64,000 bases of DNA from the NCBI GenBank assembly GCA_942491385.1, contig CALOAF010000005.1, positions 310,001-374,000 on the forward strand, given 5' to 3'. Every line of letters starts with the position of its first letter. Within the stretch, counting starts at the first letter, position 1. The translations under genes and the position numbers were made by a program. Below the pieces are notes generated by a model that saw nothing but the letters and a program-made list of their open reading frames with translations, was not told the DNA's origin and searched no databases. Source of the DNA: UBA6170 sp942491385 (lineage in GTDB: Bacteria > Chloroflexota > Anaerolineae > Anaerolineales > Anaerolineaceae). Below are positions 52,060 through 61,130 of the stretch, piece after piece.

Positions 52060-53394
52060 TTATTCATATTTTAAGGCGGTTACTGGTTCCAGGGTGGCGG
52101 CTCGTAAAGCGGGATACAAACCTGATAAAAAGCCCACCAAAGTGGCAAAAATGATGGAGAACAGCAACAACCACACTGGCGTTTCCGCAGACAATCCGTT
52201 GGAGATATACCCCTGTTGCTGTGCCTGGCTGGCAAGAAATTGCATGGAGATCACGTTCAGGGCATATCCCCCAATCCAACCTAATAACGCGCCTCCCAGA
52301 CCACCTAAAAAGCCGATGCCAGCCGCTTCTCCAAGGAAAATGGTCAGAACATCCCGATTGGTGGCTCCCACCGCTTTCATCAGGCCAATTTCACGCGTCC
52401 GTTCCAGAATCGCCATGGTCATGGTATTCGCAATCCCAATAGCGGCCACTAATAAAGCAATGGCACCAATCCCCCCAAAAACAAGCTGCAGGATCACGAA
52501 GAAACTGTTGATGCCCTCAACTGTGCTTTGTGGCGAGTAGGCCATATACCCCATATCGTTGATCTGCTGGGTAATATCCATCACAGTATCCGGACTTTCA
52601 GCCCGAACTATCACATTATTATAGCCATCTTTGTTGCGGTTGATGCGAATCCCATTATTGAACCATGTATTCCATGCTTCCAACTCATCCATGGATACAA
52701 AGAATTGTCCATCGGCTTCATTGCGCATTTCCTGCAGGATTCCAACAACTTTTAACTCAACTGTTTTATTAACTTCCTGCCCATCGCTGGTCCATTTGGT
52801 CAGTTTCAATTTGATCCGTTGATCTAATAAATCCGGCAATTCAGGCGACTCCTGCCCAGGTCTTAAGTTGGGAACATAAAAATTATTTACCACCCAACTG
52901 CCGGCCACGATGGTCCCTTTGCGTAAATCCAATGTACCGCGATCTAGAATATAACCCAGGTCATCAAGGTTGGCGGTTTTCACGCCCATAAAACCGGCCC
53001 AGGTCTCAAATTTTCCAATTTTAATGACGCCCTGCCCATACATATAATCACGTGGAATCACAGCCTTTACACCAGGAATAACCGCAATTTCATCCAAAAC
53101 AGAAGGAGTGAGTAATTTGACGGAACTGACAGTACTACCTCCTCCACCGCCTCCTCCTATAGGGACGGCGACTTCATACATAACATCACCATAATTAGGA
53201 TAGACCTCAATCTTGCTCAAATCGTCAATTCCCCACAGGTTACTGGTGGCGCTCTTCTGTAATCCGGTTGCCAGAGATACAAGCAAAACCACGGCTGCAG
53301 TTCCAATCACAACCCCCACAGCTGTCAGAAGCACACGTCCTTTACGGCGGCGTAAATTTTCGGAGATTAAACTAACCAGGTCCCAAAAATGCAT
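52060..53394 (-). CDS. MacB/FtsX-type ABC transporter permease
   Basis: Protein of 444 aa. One TM near residue 25, a large extracytoplasmic MacB_PCD domain (about 45-295) and three C-terminal TM segments of the FtsX fold (AIALLVAAIGIANTMTMAIL with ERTREIGLMKAVGAT). A poly-glycine run interrupts the periplasmic domain near residue 85. Such transporters use mechanotransmission to export lipoproteins or peptides. Fourth gene of the cassette YIP1, ATPase, CARDB-like protein, permease. Confidence 0.9.
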   Translation of the reverse strand: MHFWDLVSLISENLRRRKGRVLLTAVGVVIGTAAVVLLVSLATGLQKSATSNLWGIDDLSKIEVYPNYGDVMYEVAVPIGGGGGGGSTVSSVKLLTPSVLDEIAVIPGVKAVIPRDYMYGQGVIKIGKFETWAGFMGVKTANLDDLGYILDRGTLDLRKGTIVAGSWVVNNFYVPNLRPGQESPELPDLLDQRIKLKLTKWTSDGQEVNKTVELKVVGILQEMRNEADGQFFVSMDELEAWNTWFNNGIRINRNKDGYNNVIVRAESPDTVMDITQQINDMGYMAYSPQSTVEGINSFFVILQLVFGGIGAIALLVAAIGIANTMTMAILERTREIGLMKAVGATNRDVLTIFLGEAAGIGFLGGLGGALLGWIGGYALNVISMQFLASQAQQQGYISNGLSAETPVWLLLFSIIFATLVGFLSGLYPALRAATLEPVTALKYE

Positions 53395-53407
53395 AAATTA
53401 CTCCTGA

Positions 53408-54931
53408 TCATCCTTTCGGAGCAGGGATGGGCATTGCCGGTTCTTCATATTGTGGAACCTCTTCCTGATATTCACCAGGAAAAGGCACGTTCTGCGATGG
53501 TTGGGTTTTGCCACTCCCTAACCCTAAAAGGCCTTTGAAAAAGCGCAACACTTTTTGGAAGAAAGTTTCCGGTAGTTCTTCCATGGATGGGGTTATTCCA
53601 CCATCGTTTTCTCCAGGCATGGGTTCAAATTCGGGCATCGGGTCAACCATCACTGTTAATCGTTGTTCAATTTTTCGCGGTTGGTTGAAATCATCCGTAT
53701 AGGATACAGACACGAGTAATTCGAGTTCTCCTTCCTGATAAGGCATAGCCATGGCATCCAAGGTGAAATAACCACCAGGCTCTAAAGAACCAACCAGAAT
53801 GGTGTTTTCAGTCAAATCAGCATTCTCAGAGGTTATCATCAGGGTACCAAGTACAGCGGTTGTTTTGCCGAGATTAGTGATTTGAATCGGTAGTGGATTC
53901 ATTTGCCCGGCCATAAAAAATCCTGGGTTGTGATAAAAACCAATTTCAACTTTCGGCAGTGAATACACTAGCAAAGTTATCACCTGATCATCCACTACTC
54001 GCTCACCTTTTTCATTTAAATAGGTGAAGGATATCTTGAATGGATAAGCTCCTGGATTTGCGGAGACATTCACAATCAACTGTGCATTGGCTTGCACGAG
54101 CTGCCCTACTTTAGCCTCATCGATATAGATCAGATTAGAGGTGCCAATGGGGGCAAACACAGTAAGATCAGCTCCAGTACCAGTAACACCACCTGCCTGT
54201 TGTCCCCCAGAGCCATCCTGTCCACTGGGCACAGTAACACCACCGCCCAAAACCATGGTCACATCATGTGCATCCACTGCGCCTAAATTACGAATATCGA
54301 CAGAGAGATTAAAAATGGTTCCTGGTTGCAATGGATTAACATCCACCTCATACCCACCCACAACCAATTGGGCCCGAGCTTGTAGGGTAGGAGTCACTGT
54401 TGGTTGCGCAGTGGTATAAACAGGTACCTGGAGATTAATTGTTAAGATGAATCGTTCTGTATAACTTGCTCCTTTATCATCCGTATAGGAAGCATTGGCT
54501 ATGATTGTGCCAGAGGCATAGCCCCATAAACTTGCATTGGCGCGCATGGGTTGTTGAATTTCCACGGATGCCCCTGTATCCAGATATGGAACAGCACGCA
54601 TACCCCCGGAATCCAGGGGTAGAAAATCGGTGCTTTCAAAAGCCAGAACCATATTATAGACATCACTTTGACCATCATTTCTAAGCCGGATTTTTAACGT
54701 AAAATCGTTTCCAGGGCTGACGCGATCAACACCATAATCATATGAAGTGATCACTACCAGTGGTCTTTCAGAAGCAATGGTTGGTTCAGCTGTATTAACA
54801 ACCGGTGATGCTGTTGGGGCTTCAATAGTAGGAGTGATATCCTGTGCCTGTCCCCTTATAGGATTCACCACCGCTAACAAAATTAAGACAATGAAATTGA
54901 TAATGGTTACAAATTTGATTGTTTTTTTCAT
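53408..54931 (-). CDS. Secreted CARDB/COG1361-type repeat protein
   Basis: Protein of 507 aa with a signal peptide (TM-like segment about residues 8-28) and T/P-rich linker. It then has three to four Ig-like CARDB repeats (VSPGNDFTLKIRLRNDGQSD; LQPGTIFNLSVDIRNLGAVD; PLPIQITNLGKTTAVLGTLM). The C-terminus is amphipathic (FFQKVLRFFKGLLGLG) and acidic-proline rich. In archaea and Chloroflexota, COG1361 proteins sit with LolD/FtsX-like ABC genes, as here. It may be the extracytoplasmic adaptor of the transporter. Gaps to neighbours are 3-13 nt. Confidence 0.78.
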   Translation of the reverse strand: MKKTIKFVTIINFIVLILLAVVNPIRGQAQDITPTIEAPTASPVVNTAEPTIASERPLVVITSYDYGVDRVSPGNDFTLKIRLRNDGQSDVYNMVLAFESTDFLPLDSGGMRAVPYLDTGASVEIQQPMRANASLWGYASGTIIANASYTDDKGASYTERFILTINLQVPVYTTAQPTVTPTLQARAQLVVGGYEVDVNPLQPGTIFNLSVDIRNLGAVDAHDVTMVLGGGVTVPSGQDGSGGQQAGGVTGTGADLTVFAPIGTSNLIYIDEAKVGQLVQANAQLIVNVSANPGAYPFKISFTYLNEKGERVVDDQVITLLVYSLPKVEIGFYHNPGFFMAGQMNPLPIQITNLGKTTAVLGTLMITSENADLTENTILVGSLEPGGYFTLDAMAMPYQEGELELLVSVSYTDDFNQPRKIEQRLTVMVDPMPEFEPMPGENDGGITPSMEELPETFFQKVLRFFKGLLGLGSGKTQPSQNVPFPGEYQEEVPQYEEPAMPIPAPKG

Positions 54932-54934
54932 ATC

Positions 54935-55672
54935 TTATACTTCCTCTAATTCTTCTTCCGGGATTTCAAAATGAGAAGCAGCTTCATATTCTGCTTCACT
55001 GACCGCTAATCCATCCAACAAATAGATGATATTGCTTGCAAATTGACACATACGCACATCATGAGTTACCACAATGACCGTGCGACCTTCAATATTTAGC
55101 CTGGATAATAATTTCATGATACCGAAGCCACTGGTGGTATCCAGATTGCCAGTCGGTTCATCCGCCAAAATGATGGGTGGGTTATTCACCAAGGCCCGGG
55201 CCACCGCAACGCGTTGCTGCTGACCACCGGATAACTCCGTAGGCCGGTGCAACGCTCGTTTGGCAAGACCTACCTGACTTAATAAGCGTGCAGCCTGATT
55301 TTGGCGTTCTTTTTTGGATACACCAGTAAAACGCATTGGGAAGATTACGTTTTGCATCGCGGTCATACTGGGGATCAAATTAAAGGATTGGAAGATAAAT
55401 CCGACACTCTTACGCCTGAACAAACCCAGATCGTTTTCATCCATTTGATCCAGGTAGCGTCCATTTACCTTGATCGTGCCACTGCTCGGACGATCAAGAC
55501 CACCCAGCAAATACAGCAAGGTGCTCTTCCCAGAACCAGAGGGACCCATAATGACCGTCAGCGAACCTGGTGCAATATCCAGGTCCACACCGGCCACCGC
55601 ATGTACCTTTTGCTTCCCCATCGTAAAGGTTTTTCGTAAGTTTCGAATTTGAATAACAGGTTCTTCGCTCAT
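54935..55672 (-). CDS. LolD/MacB-type ABC transporter ATP-binding protein
   Basis: Protein of 245 aa: Walker A GPSGSGKST, Q-loop FIFQSFNLIPSMTAMQNV, signature LSGGQQQR, Walker B IILADEPTGNLD, H-loop VTHD, all of the LolD/MacB subfamily. The C-terminal acidic tail is short. Drives the FtsX-type permease encoded two genes downstream. Confidence 0.93.
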   Translation of the reverse strand: MSEEPVIQIRNLRKTFTMGKQKVHAVAGVDLDIAPGSLTVIMGPSGSGKSTLLYLLGGLDRPSSGTIKVNGRYLDQMDENDLGLFRRKSVGFIFQSFNLIPSMTAMQNVIFPMRFTGVSKKERQNQAARLLSQVGLAKRALHRPTELSGGQQQRVAVARALVNNPPIILADEPTGNLDTTSGFGIMKLLSRLNIEGRTVIVVTHDVRMCQFASNIIYLLDGLAVSEAEYEAASHFEIPEEELEEV

Positions 55673-55675
55673 GAG

Positions 55676-56455
55676 TTAAAAGAACATCCTCGTTGGAGAA
55701 AGAGTATTGATCTGCGCTATGACGAAACCAGGCAAGGCTTTTAGGATCAAGAAAATAACCACTGCAATCAACGTTGCCAGCCATGCTTTTCCAGTTTTCA
55801 ACCCGGAGATTTTCATAGCACCGATTCCCATTAATACGATTTGCCAGATAAGGTATAGATCTACGAGTGCTAATAATGCGGCTAAATATGAATTAAAGCC
55901 CGTTACACCTTCTGCGATGAATCCTGAAAGCCCAGGTTGAGAAATTAATTGTCTTGTGACCAGAATGGCGATGATCTGAACGAAGTCCTTCAAAAGAAAG
56001 GGTACACTACTCCAGTCAACTATGTTTAAAGCCGAACGGCTGCTGCTGCGACTGCCATTTAAAGTCAGGGATAGATGAAAAATGCTACCCAGCAGAATGC
56101 ATCCCAACCAGATGCCGATTATTTTTCCAACCAATGGGAATACGACCGTTACCACCGGACTAACCCCCATATTGACCGCATCCTGGTACTGTTGTTGCTG
56201 TTCGGGATTGTAATATTCAAACATTTCAGGGTCAGACACTCCTTGCGATGATGCCCCTACCAGAGGAGATGAAACCAACACCAAAATCAAAGCTGTGATC
56301 ATTAATGCGACCAATGGCGCAATCCAGACAGCATGTTCCTTTTCAGCGATGTCTTCAATTGTTTTTCGTGGTTTAAAAAGAATGGGTAAAAACCACTGGG
56401 CTATAAATTTACGGGGTTTACGCTCTACTTCAAAATCAATATCATTATCTGTCAC
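55676..56455 (-). CDS. YIP1 family membrane protein
   Basis: Protein of 259 aa from GTG 56455, which has GGGAGG 6 nt upstream; a longer reading to 56509 lacks a site. The YIP1 pattern is a short N-terminal cytoplasmic part with FKPRKTIEDIAEKEHAVW, then five to six TM segments. First gene of the ABC cassette; function in bacteria unknown, possibly membrane organisation for the transporter. Confidence 0.8.
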   Translation of the reverse strand: MTDNDIDFEVERKPRKFIAQWFLPILFKPRKTIEDIAEKEHAVWIAPLVALMITALILVLVSSPLVGASSQGVSDPEMFEYYNPEQQQQYQDAVNMGVSPVVTVVFPLVGKIIGIWLGCILLGSIFHLSLTLNGSRSSSRSALNIVDWSSVPFLLKDFVQIIAILVTRQLISQPGLSGFIAEGVTGFNSYLAALLALVDLYLIWQIVLMGIGAMKISGLKTGKAWLATLIAVVIFLILKALPGFVIAQINTLSPTRMFF

Positions 56456-56680
56456 GTAGTACCTCCCAACGGAGAATTGAAATAATATTTGCCTCTGAAA
56501 CAGGCACATTTATTTGACGAACAAACAATGAAAAAAGTTTCAATCAGAATTCTATTTTACTTTGATCTTTAGAAAATAGTATTAAAATTGATTAGCCACG
56601 ATCTGCTCAAAGGTCGGATCGAAATTTCTCTCTTTGGTTTGAGTTGTCTTTTATTGATTAAGCGGTTTGAGGAGAATTCT

Positions 56681-57388
56681 ATGCAATTAAGAACTGGTTT
56701 AGAAGGTAACTTTTCGGGAAGAGTTTTAGCCTGGGCATTAGATCACCCGGGTTGTTTTGCTTATGGTGATGATGAACAGGAAGCCTTATTGCGCTTACCG
56801 CAGGCATTTATTGCATATAAACACTGGGTAAATTTCAAAACTGGGCAGAATTCCTGGTTCCAGGAAAATGACGAAATTGATGTGCGTTTGGTTGAGAGTT
56901 TCAAAGACTATGCGATTAATGATAATTTCGAAGTGACCAACCTGGCAGGTTATGAAGTCAATGCCTGGTTCCAAACCGATTGGATCCCAATGACAGAAGC
57001 GGAAATTGAGCAGGGATTGATGCTGATGGAATGGTCGCGGAAGGATCTTCTGGATTTATTGGCAGGCATTCCATCTGATCTGCAAGAGGAAAAGTTTGCA
57101 GGTGAGCGTTGGGATATTTTGGGTATTGTCAAACATATCGGCGGTGCTGAATGGTGGTACCTGGATCGCCTGGGGTTGACGGATCTGACTCGTGATCAGG
57201 TGCCAAAAGAACCTTTTGAGCGACTGGAAGTCGTCCGTACACAGGTGATTCAAACCATGCCACAATTCTTGGGAAAAGAACTAGTGATTGGTAAAGATGG
57301 CGAGTTTTGGAGCCCGCGAAAATTATTGCGTAGAATATTATGGCATGAGAAGGACCATATTCATCACATTTATAAGCTTATTTCATAA
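56681..57388 (+). CDS. HicB-like N-terminal domain fused to DinB-fold domain
   Basis: Protein of 235 aa, ATG 56681 with GAGGAG upstream. Residues about 1-50 (LRTGLEGNFSGRVLAWALDH to LLRLPQAF) resemble the HicB/UPF0150 fold seen with antitoxins. Residues about 105-235 form a DinB/DUF664-type four-helix bundle (LLMLMEWSRKDLLDLLAGI-like helix; VKHIGGAEWWYLDRLG; HEKDHIHHIYKL), with His residues positioned as in metal-binding members. Likely a thiol-S-transferase or hydrolase-like enzyme; activity unknown. Confidence 0.78.
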   Translation: MQLRTGLEGNFSGRVLAWALDHPGCFAYGDDEQEALLRLPQAFIAYKHWVNFKTGQNSWFQENDEIDVRLVESFKDYAINDNFEVTNLAGYEVNAWFQTDWIPMTEAEIEQGLMLMEWSRKDLLDLLAGIPSDLQEEKFAGERWDILGIVKHIGGAEWWYLDRLGLTDLTRDQVPKEPFERLEVVRTQVIQTMPQFLGKELVIGKDGEFWSPRKLLRRILWHEKDHIHHIYKLIS

Positions 57389-57406
57389 ACCAGGTTGTTA
57401 AATCAA

Positions 57407-57440
57407 AAAACTCCTGAGGATTTTTTTCCTCAGAAGTTTT
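57407..57440 (+). terminator. Terminator after the DinB-fold gene
   Basis: AAAACTCCTGAGG / CCTCAGAAGTTTT stem with one mismatch and an ATTTTTTT loop. Confidence 0.75.
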
Positions 57441-57546
57441 AGGAAAAGGGGAAACTAAAAGCTCGAAAATTTAAAATGAATTTTCGCAGCATAATTATCT
57501 ACAAACAGGGTAGATTTTTGAGCATAGTTCAAAGAATCTATCTGAA

Positions 57547-57633
57547 TTATCGTTCTGAATTGAGATTAACAACGCTCAATGCAGCAAACATGACAGCAAC
57601 AATCCCAACGACAACATATACAATTCCGGCCAT
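57547..57633 (-). CDS. 28-residue single-TM small protein
   Basis: Minus-strand ATG 57633 with AAGAGG 6 nt upstream; the product is MAGIVYVVVGIVAVMFAALS followed by VVNLNSER and a stop. It is a hydrophobic helix with a polar C-terminal tail, the usual look of small membrane proteins. Codon use and ribosome-binding site support it; its length makes the call moderate. Confidence 0.5.
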   Translation of the reverse strand: MAGIVYVVVGIVAVMFAALSVVNLNSER

Positions 57634-58039
57634 GATGAACCTCTTCTTTCTTTCTCAAACCAATCCAAATATCCAATTTCCTGGATTGTGTTAACAATAA
57701 CACCACAACTTTTGTTAAGATACGGCTACTGGAAGAGATATTTCTTGTCATCTGGTGGAGATTTTACCTGGCCGTTATGGCAGGTCTTGTCCATTATTGT
57801 CCGGATCTGTTTGATGATCGTCGAAATTGCAATCCAATTAATCCTCACAGAGAAAGAACATGATGGATGACTGCTTCCAGCTGTCTTATTTTCTTGTTCA
57901 ATGAACCCTAACAAAAAATTAGACGGGATTTTTATTCAAAAAGTTCCCGCAATCTATTTACGATTTATACGCAGAGAAGTAGCAATTTACCTGTTGATAC
58001 CTTCAGGTTTCCTTAACCGGATGACATCCATTTATACGA

Positions 58040-59302
58040 TCATTCACAATCCCCTTTTTCGATCAAACGTACTGCGCGATCATAGAAAAAATATTGCCAG
58101 GCCCAATTAATCAGCACGACCAAACGATTTCGAAAACCGACCAGTTGCATCAGATGTACAAACAACCACACCAACCAGGCGAACCACCCGTGTAAGCGTG
58201 CTCCAAATAATTCTGCAACTGCCTGATTGCGTCCAATGGTTGCCATGGATCCCATATCCTTATAATGAAAAGGTTGCAAGGTTTCCCATCGGATCAATCG
58301 TAAGAGGTTTTTAACGGCCAGATCTGCTTGCTGCATGGCGACAGGTGCCACCATTGGTAAAGGTTGCCCATTGGAATCGCGTAGAAAGGCAGCATCTCCA
58401 ATCAGAAATACCTGTTCATTCTGTGGGAGTTGTAACGTTGGTAATACCTTGATCCGGTTCTGGGGAAATTTCTCCTCCGTGAGTCCGCGCACGAGATTGG
58501 CTGCCTGAACGCCTGCCGCCCAGATCAACGTTTTGCTGGGCAATTTCTTGTTTCCGTTCAGTTGTATCAGCTTGCCATCATAGCTTTCGGCCATAGTGTG
58601 TAAGCGAACTTGTACCCCTTTTTTAGCCAATGCCTCCAGTGAAGCTGCAGATGATTGTGGGGTCAAATGTGCCAAAAGCCGGTCCGTTGCTTCCAATAAC
58701 ACGACCTGGACCAGACCATGATCCAAACCAGGAAAATCATTCTGTAATACCTTCACAAGTTCTGCAATCGCTCCTGCCATCTCAACACCGGTGGGGCCAC
58801 CGCCTGCAACCACAAAAGTCAACATGGCACGCACCATCATCTCATCGTGTTCCAACATCGCGTTTTCAAACCGGGTCAGGATATGATTGCGTATGGCTTG
58901 CGCTTCCTGCAAATCTTTTAATCCAAAACTGTGTTCTTCGAGGGATTGATGATTAAAGAAATTTGTCTCACTTCCCACTGCCAGGATCAAATAATCATAT
59001 GAAAGCGAAGTTTGTTGGGTAATGATCTTTCTTTCCTTCAAATCAAGTGAGGTCACCTCACTCATGATAAACGTCAGGTTTTTCTGTTTTTGTAAAATTC
59101 CCCTGATGGGATAAGCAATTTCATCCGAAGAGAGCCCGGCTGTCGCCACCTGATATAGCAAAGGTTGAAAGAGGTGGTAATTATTGCGATCTACCAGGGT
59201 CACATTCACTGGCGCATTGGCTAGTGCTTTGGCGGCTCGCAATCCACCAAATCCCGCACCAACGATAACAACCCGGGGAAGGTGATGATTATTTGTGGTC
59301 AT
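58040..59302 (-). CDS. ndh: Type II NADH dehydrogenase (NDH-2)
   Basis: Protein of 420 aa from ATG 59302 (GGAGGTGAA upstream). FAD site VVIVGAGFGGLRAAKAL, NNYHLFQPLLYQVATAGLS, second Rossmann FVVAGGGPTGVEMAGAI for NADH, and VFLIGDAAFL. The C-terminal amphipathic part (LHGWFAWLVWLFVHLMQLVG) anchors the enzyme to the membrane. Oxidises NADH to quinone without proton pumping. A Rex-type operator lies 25 nt upstream of the start. Confidence 0.94.
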   Translation of the reverse strand: MTTNNHHLPRVVIVGAGFGGLRAAKALANAPVNVTLVDRNNYHLFQPLLYQVATAGLSSDEIAYPIRGILQKQKNLTFIMSEVTSLDLKERKIITQQTSLSYDYLILAVGSETNFFNHQSLEEHSFGLKDLQEAQAIRNHILTRFENAMLEHDEMMVRAMLTFVVAGGGPTGVEMAGAIAELVKVLQNDFPGLDHGLVQVVLLEATDRLLAHLTPQSSAASLEALAKKGVQVRLHTMAESYDGKLIQLNGNKKLPSKTLIWAAGVQAANLVRGLTEEKFPQNRIKVLPTLQLPQNEQVFLIGDAAFLRDSNGQPLPMVAPVAMQQADLAVKNLLRLIRWETLQPFHYKDMGSMATIGRNQAVAELFGARLHGWFAWLVWLFVHLMQLVGFRNRLVVLINWAWQYFFYDRAVRLIEKGDCE

Positions 59303-59326
59303 ATTCACCTCCAAATATAAATATAA

Positions 59327-59344
59327 TTGTGATTATGTTCACAA
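59327..59344. promoter_or_regulatory. Rex operator upstream of ndh
   Basis: TTGTGATTATGTTCACAA matches the Rex consensus TTGTGAA-N4-TTCACAA except for one A-to-T change. It lies just downstream of a minus-strand promoter-like TTGTAA, 16 nt, TAAAAT. Rex represses respiratory NADH-oxidising genes at high NAD+/NADH. Confidence 0.8.
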
Positions 59345-59531
59345 TAATTATTACTATTTTAGTCTTATTTGTACTGTTTACAATAATTTAGTAAAGGTTT
59401 TTGCGGATGAAGCGGTGGAAATCAGTTTGTCATTTATGATCCATCATTGAATCCATGGATACTTAGGTCAATGGATACCTTCATAGCAAACGTAACAACA
59501 TGAATTCTATGGATCGTTAGCCTCACTCCAC

Positions 59532-61121
59532 TCAAGCCTTCGTTTTTCGCCGAATCATCGCCATAGGGATATTAACCACATCTTTGATCCCGAGGAAATA
59601 CACCACGACAAAATAAATCAGCAACCCGAGTCCACCCCCCACAACCAGCTGAATCAAATCGGAAGCTGGCAGTACCTTCCCCAACAGAATTACCGCCACC
59701 GCCATCACACCGGTTGCCAATAAGGCTTTACCAAGATCTAACAGGATGCGCCGAAAATCCACGCCCTTCCAGCGTATCGAGAGAATCAGCATGCCAATAG
59801 ATGCCTCAATCAACACAGCCAGTCCATTAGCAAACGCTGGGCCTCCATGGGAAATACCGCCTTGCTCTATCGGACGGGTAAGCCAGATTGCCAGACCAAT
59901 ATTGATCATGGTGGTAAAAATCGAAATGTATAAGGGGGTGTAGGTATCCTGTTGTGCAGAAAAAGCCCGTACCACCACTTCCAACATGGATTGACTGATC
60001 AATGCTAATGTATAAAAGCGCAGTGCGTAATAAACCAATTGGGTGCTATCTGCTGTGAATTCACCACCTTCAAATAAGACCCGAATGATCGGCTCTCCGA
60101 ATAGAATCAGTGCAGCAGCAGCCGGTATCGCCAGGGTTAAGATTGCCCGCAATGATCCACTGAAGGCTTTACGTTGTGCGTCAACATCTTTTTGAGCTGC
60201 AAGCGCAGCCATGGTTGGAAAAACAGCAATGCCAATCGCTGTGCCAATCAATGTCCACGGCATATTCATCAGACGATAAGCAAAATCCAACGCCGCCAAT
60301 CGACCTTCACCTAATCGCGAACTGAGAGTGGCATTTAGCCAGTTGATACTGGCGCGGGCCATCAATAGATCTATAATGCGGGGCAGCATCAAAATTGCAA
60401 CTTTGCGCACAAAGGGATCAAAGGACAACTTCGGCCGCCAATTGACTTTGTAATATATTAAAGCTGGTATTTGAATCAATAAATGGAAAAGCGAACCCAA
60501 TACCGCTCCCCAGGCAATCCCAAAGATACCCAAGGTTGGTGCCAACACCAGTGCGCCAAAAATGATCCCAGCGCTATATAGAGAAGGCAATAAAGCCGGT
60601 GTGATGAAGTGTTCATGCGCATACAGTGTCGAGGTCAGGATGCTGGATATAGAAAAGATAATGGTAGAAAACAGCAAAACCCGCATCAGGTTGATGGTTA
60701 ATACCTGTACATCAGCCGGGTATAACGCACCCACGCCCCAATTGGATGTTACCAAAAATGGTGCAAATAAGAACGCCAGCCCAGACAGGAACAATGTGAT
60801 CAGAAATATCCAGTTAACCACCTTGCTGAACAGGTCACTGGCGTTACCAACCTTCTCCAAACGTTCTTTATAAACCGGAATAAAAGCAAAACCAAGCGCT
60901 CCACCCGAAAGCATGGTATAGATCAACTCCGGGACGACATTCCCGGCAGTAAAAGCGTCCAGAACCGCGCTGGTACCAAATTGCCCAGCGATAATCCGCT
61001 GGCGGAGCAGACCGACTACAATAGATGCACCCCAGCCGGCACTGATTATCAGGGTTGAACGGGCGATCAATCCAACTTTACTTTTTGTTGTGCCCGTATC
61101 AGGAGAAGGGTCTATTGGCAT
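59532..61121 (-). CDS. murJ: Lipid II flippase MurJ (MVF family)
   Basis: Protein of 529 aa with about 14 TM helices. MurJ signatures are GLLRQRIIAGQFGTSAVLDAF, YTMLSGGALGFAFIPVY, FAYRLMNMPWTLIGTAIGIA with VFPTMA, and AFSAQQDTYTPLYISI. It flips lipid II across the membrane for peptidoglycan synthesis. The start is 10 nt beyond the uvrD stop codon, so the two form a leftward pair. Confidence 0.93.
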   Translation of the reverse strand: MPIDPSPDTGTTKSKVGLIARSTLIISAGWGASIVVGLLRQRIIAGQFGTSAVLDAFTAGNVVPELIYTMLSGGALGFAFIPVYKERLEKVGNASDLFSKVVNWIFLITLFLSGLAFLFAPFLVTSNWGVGALYPADVQVLTINLMRVLLFSTIIFSISSILTSTLYAHEHFITPALLPSLYSAGIIFGALVLAPTLGIFGIAWGAVLGSLFHLLIQIPALIYYKVNWRPKLSFDPFVRKVAILMLPRIIDLLMARASINWLNATLSSRLGEGRLAALDFAYRLMNMPWTLIGTAIGIAVFPTMAALAAQKDVDAQRKAFSGSLRAILTLAIPAAAALILFGEPIIRVLFEGGEFTADSTQLVYYALRFYTLALISQSMLEVVVRAFSAQQDTYTPLYISIFTTMINIGLAIWLTRPIEQGGISHGGPAFANGLAVLIEASIGMLILSIRWKGVDFRRILLDLGKALLATGVMAVAVILLGKVLPASDLIQLVVGGGLGLLIYFVVVYFLGIKDVVNIPMAMIRRKTKA

Positions 61122-61130
61122 GCTTCTCTC

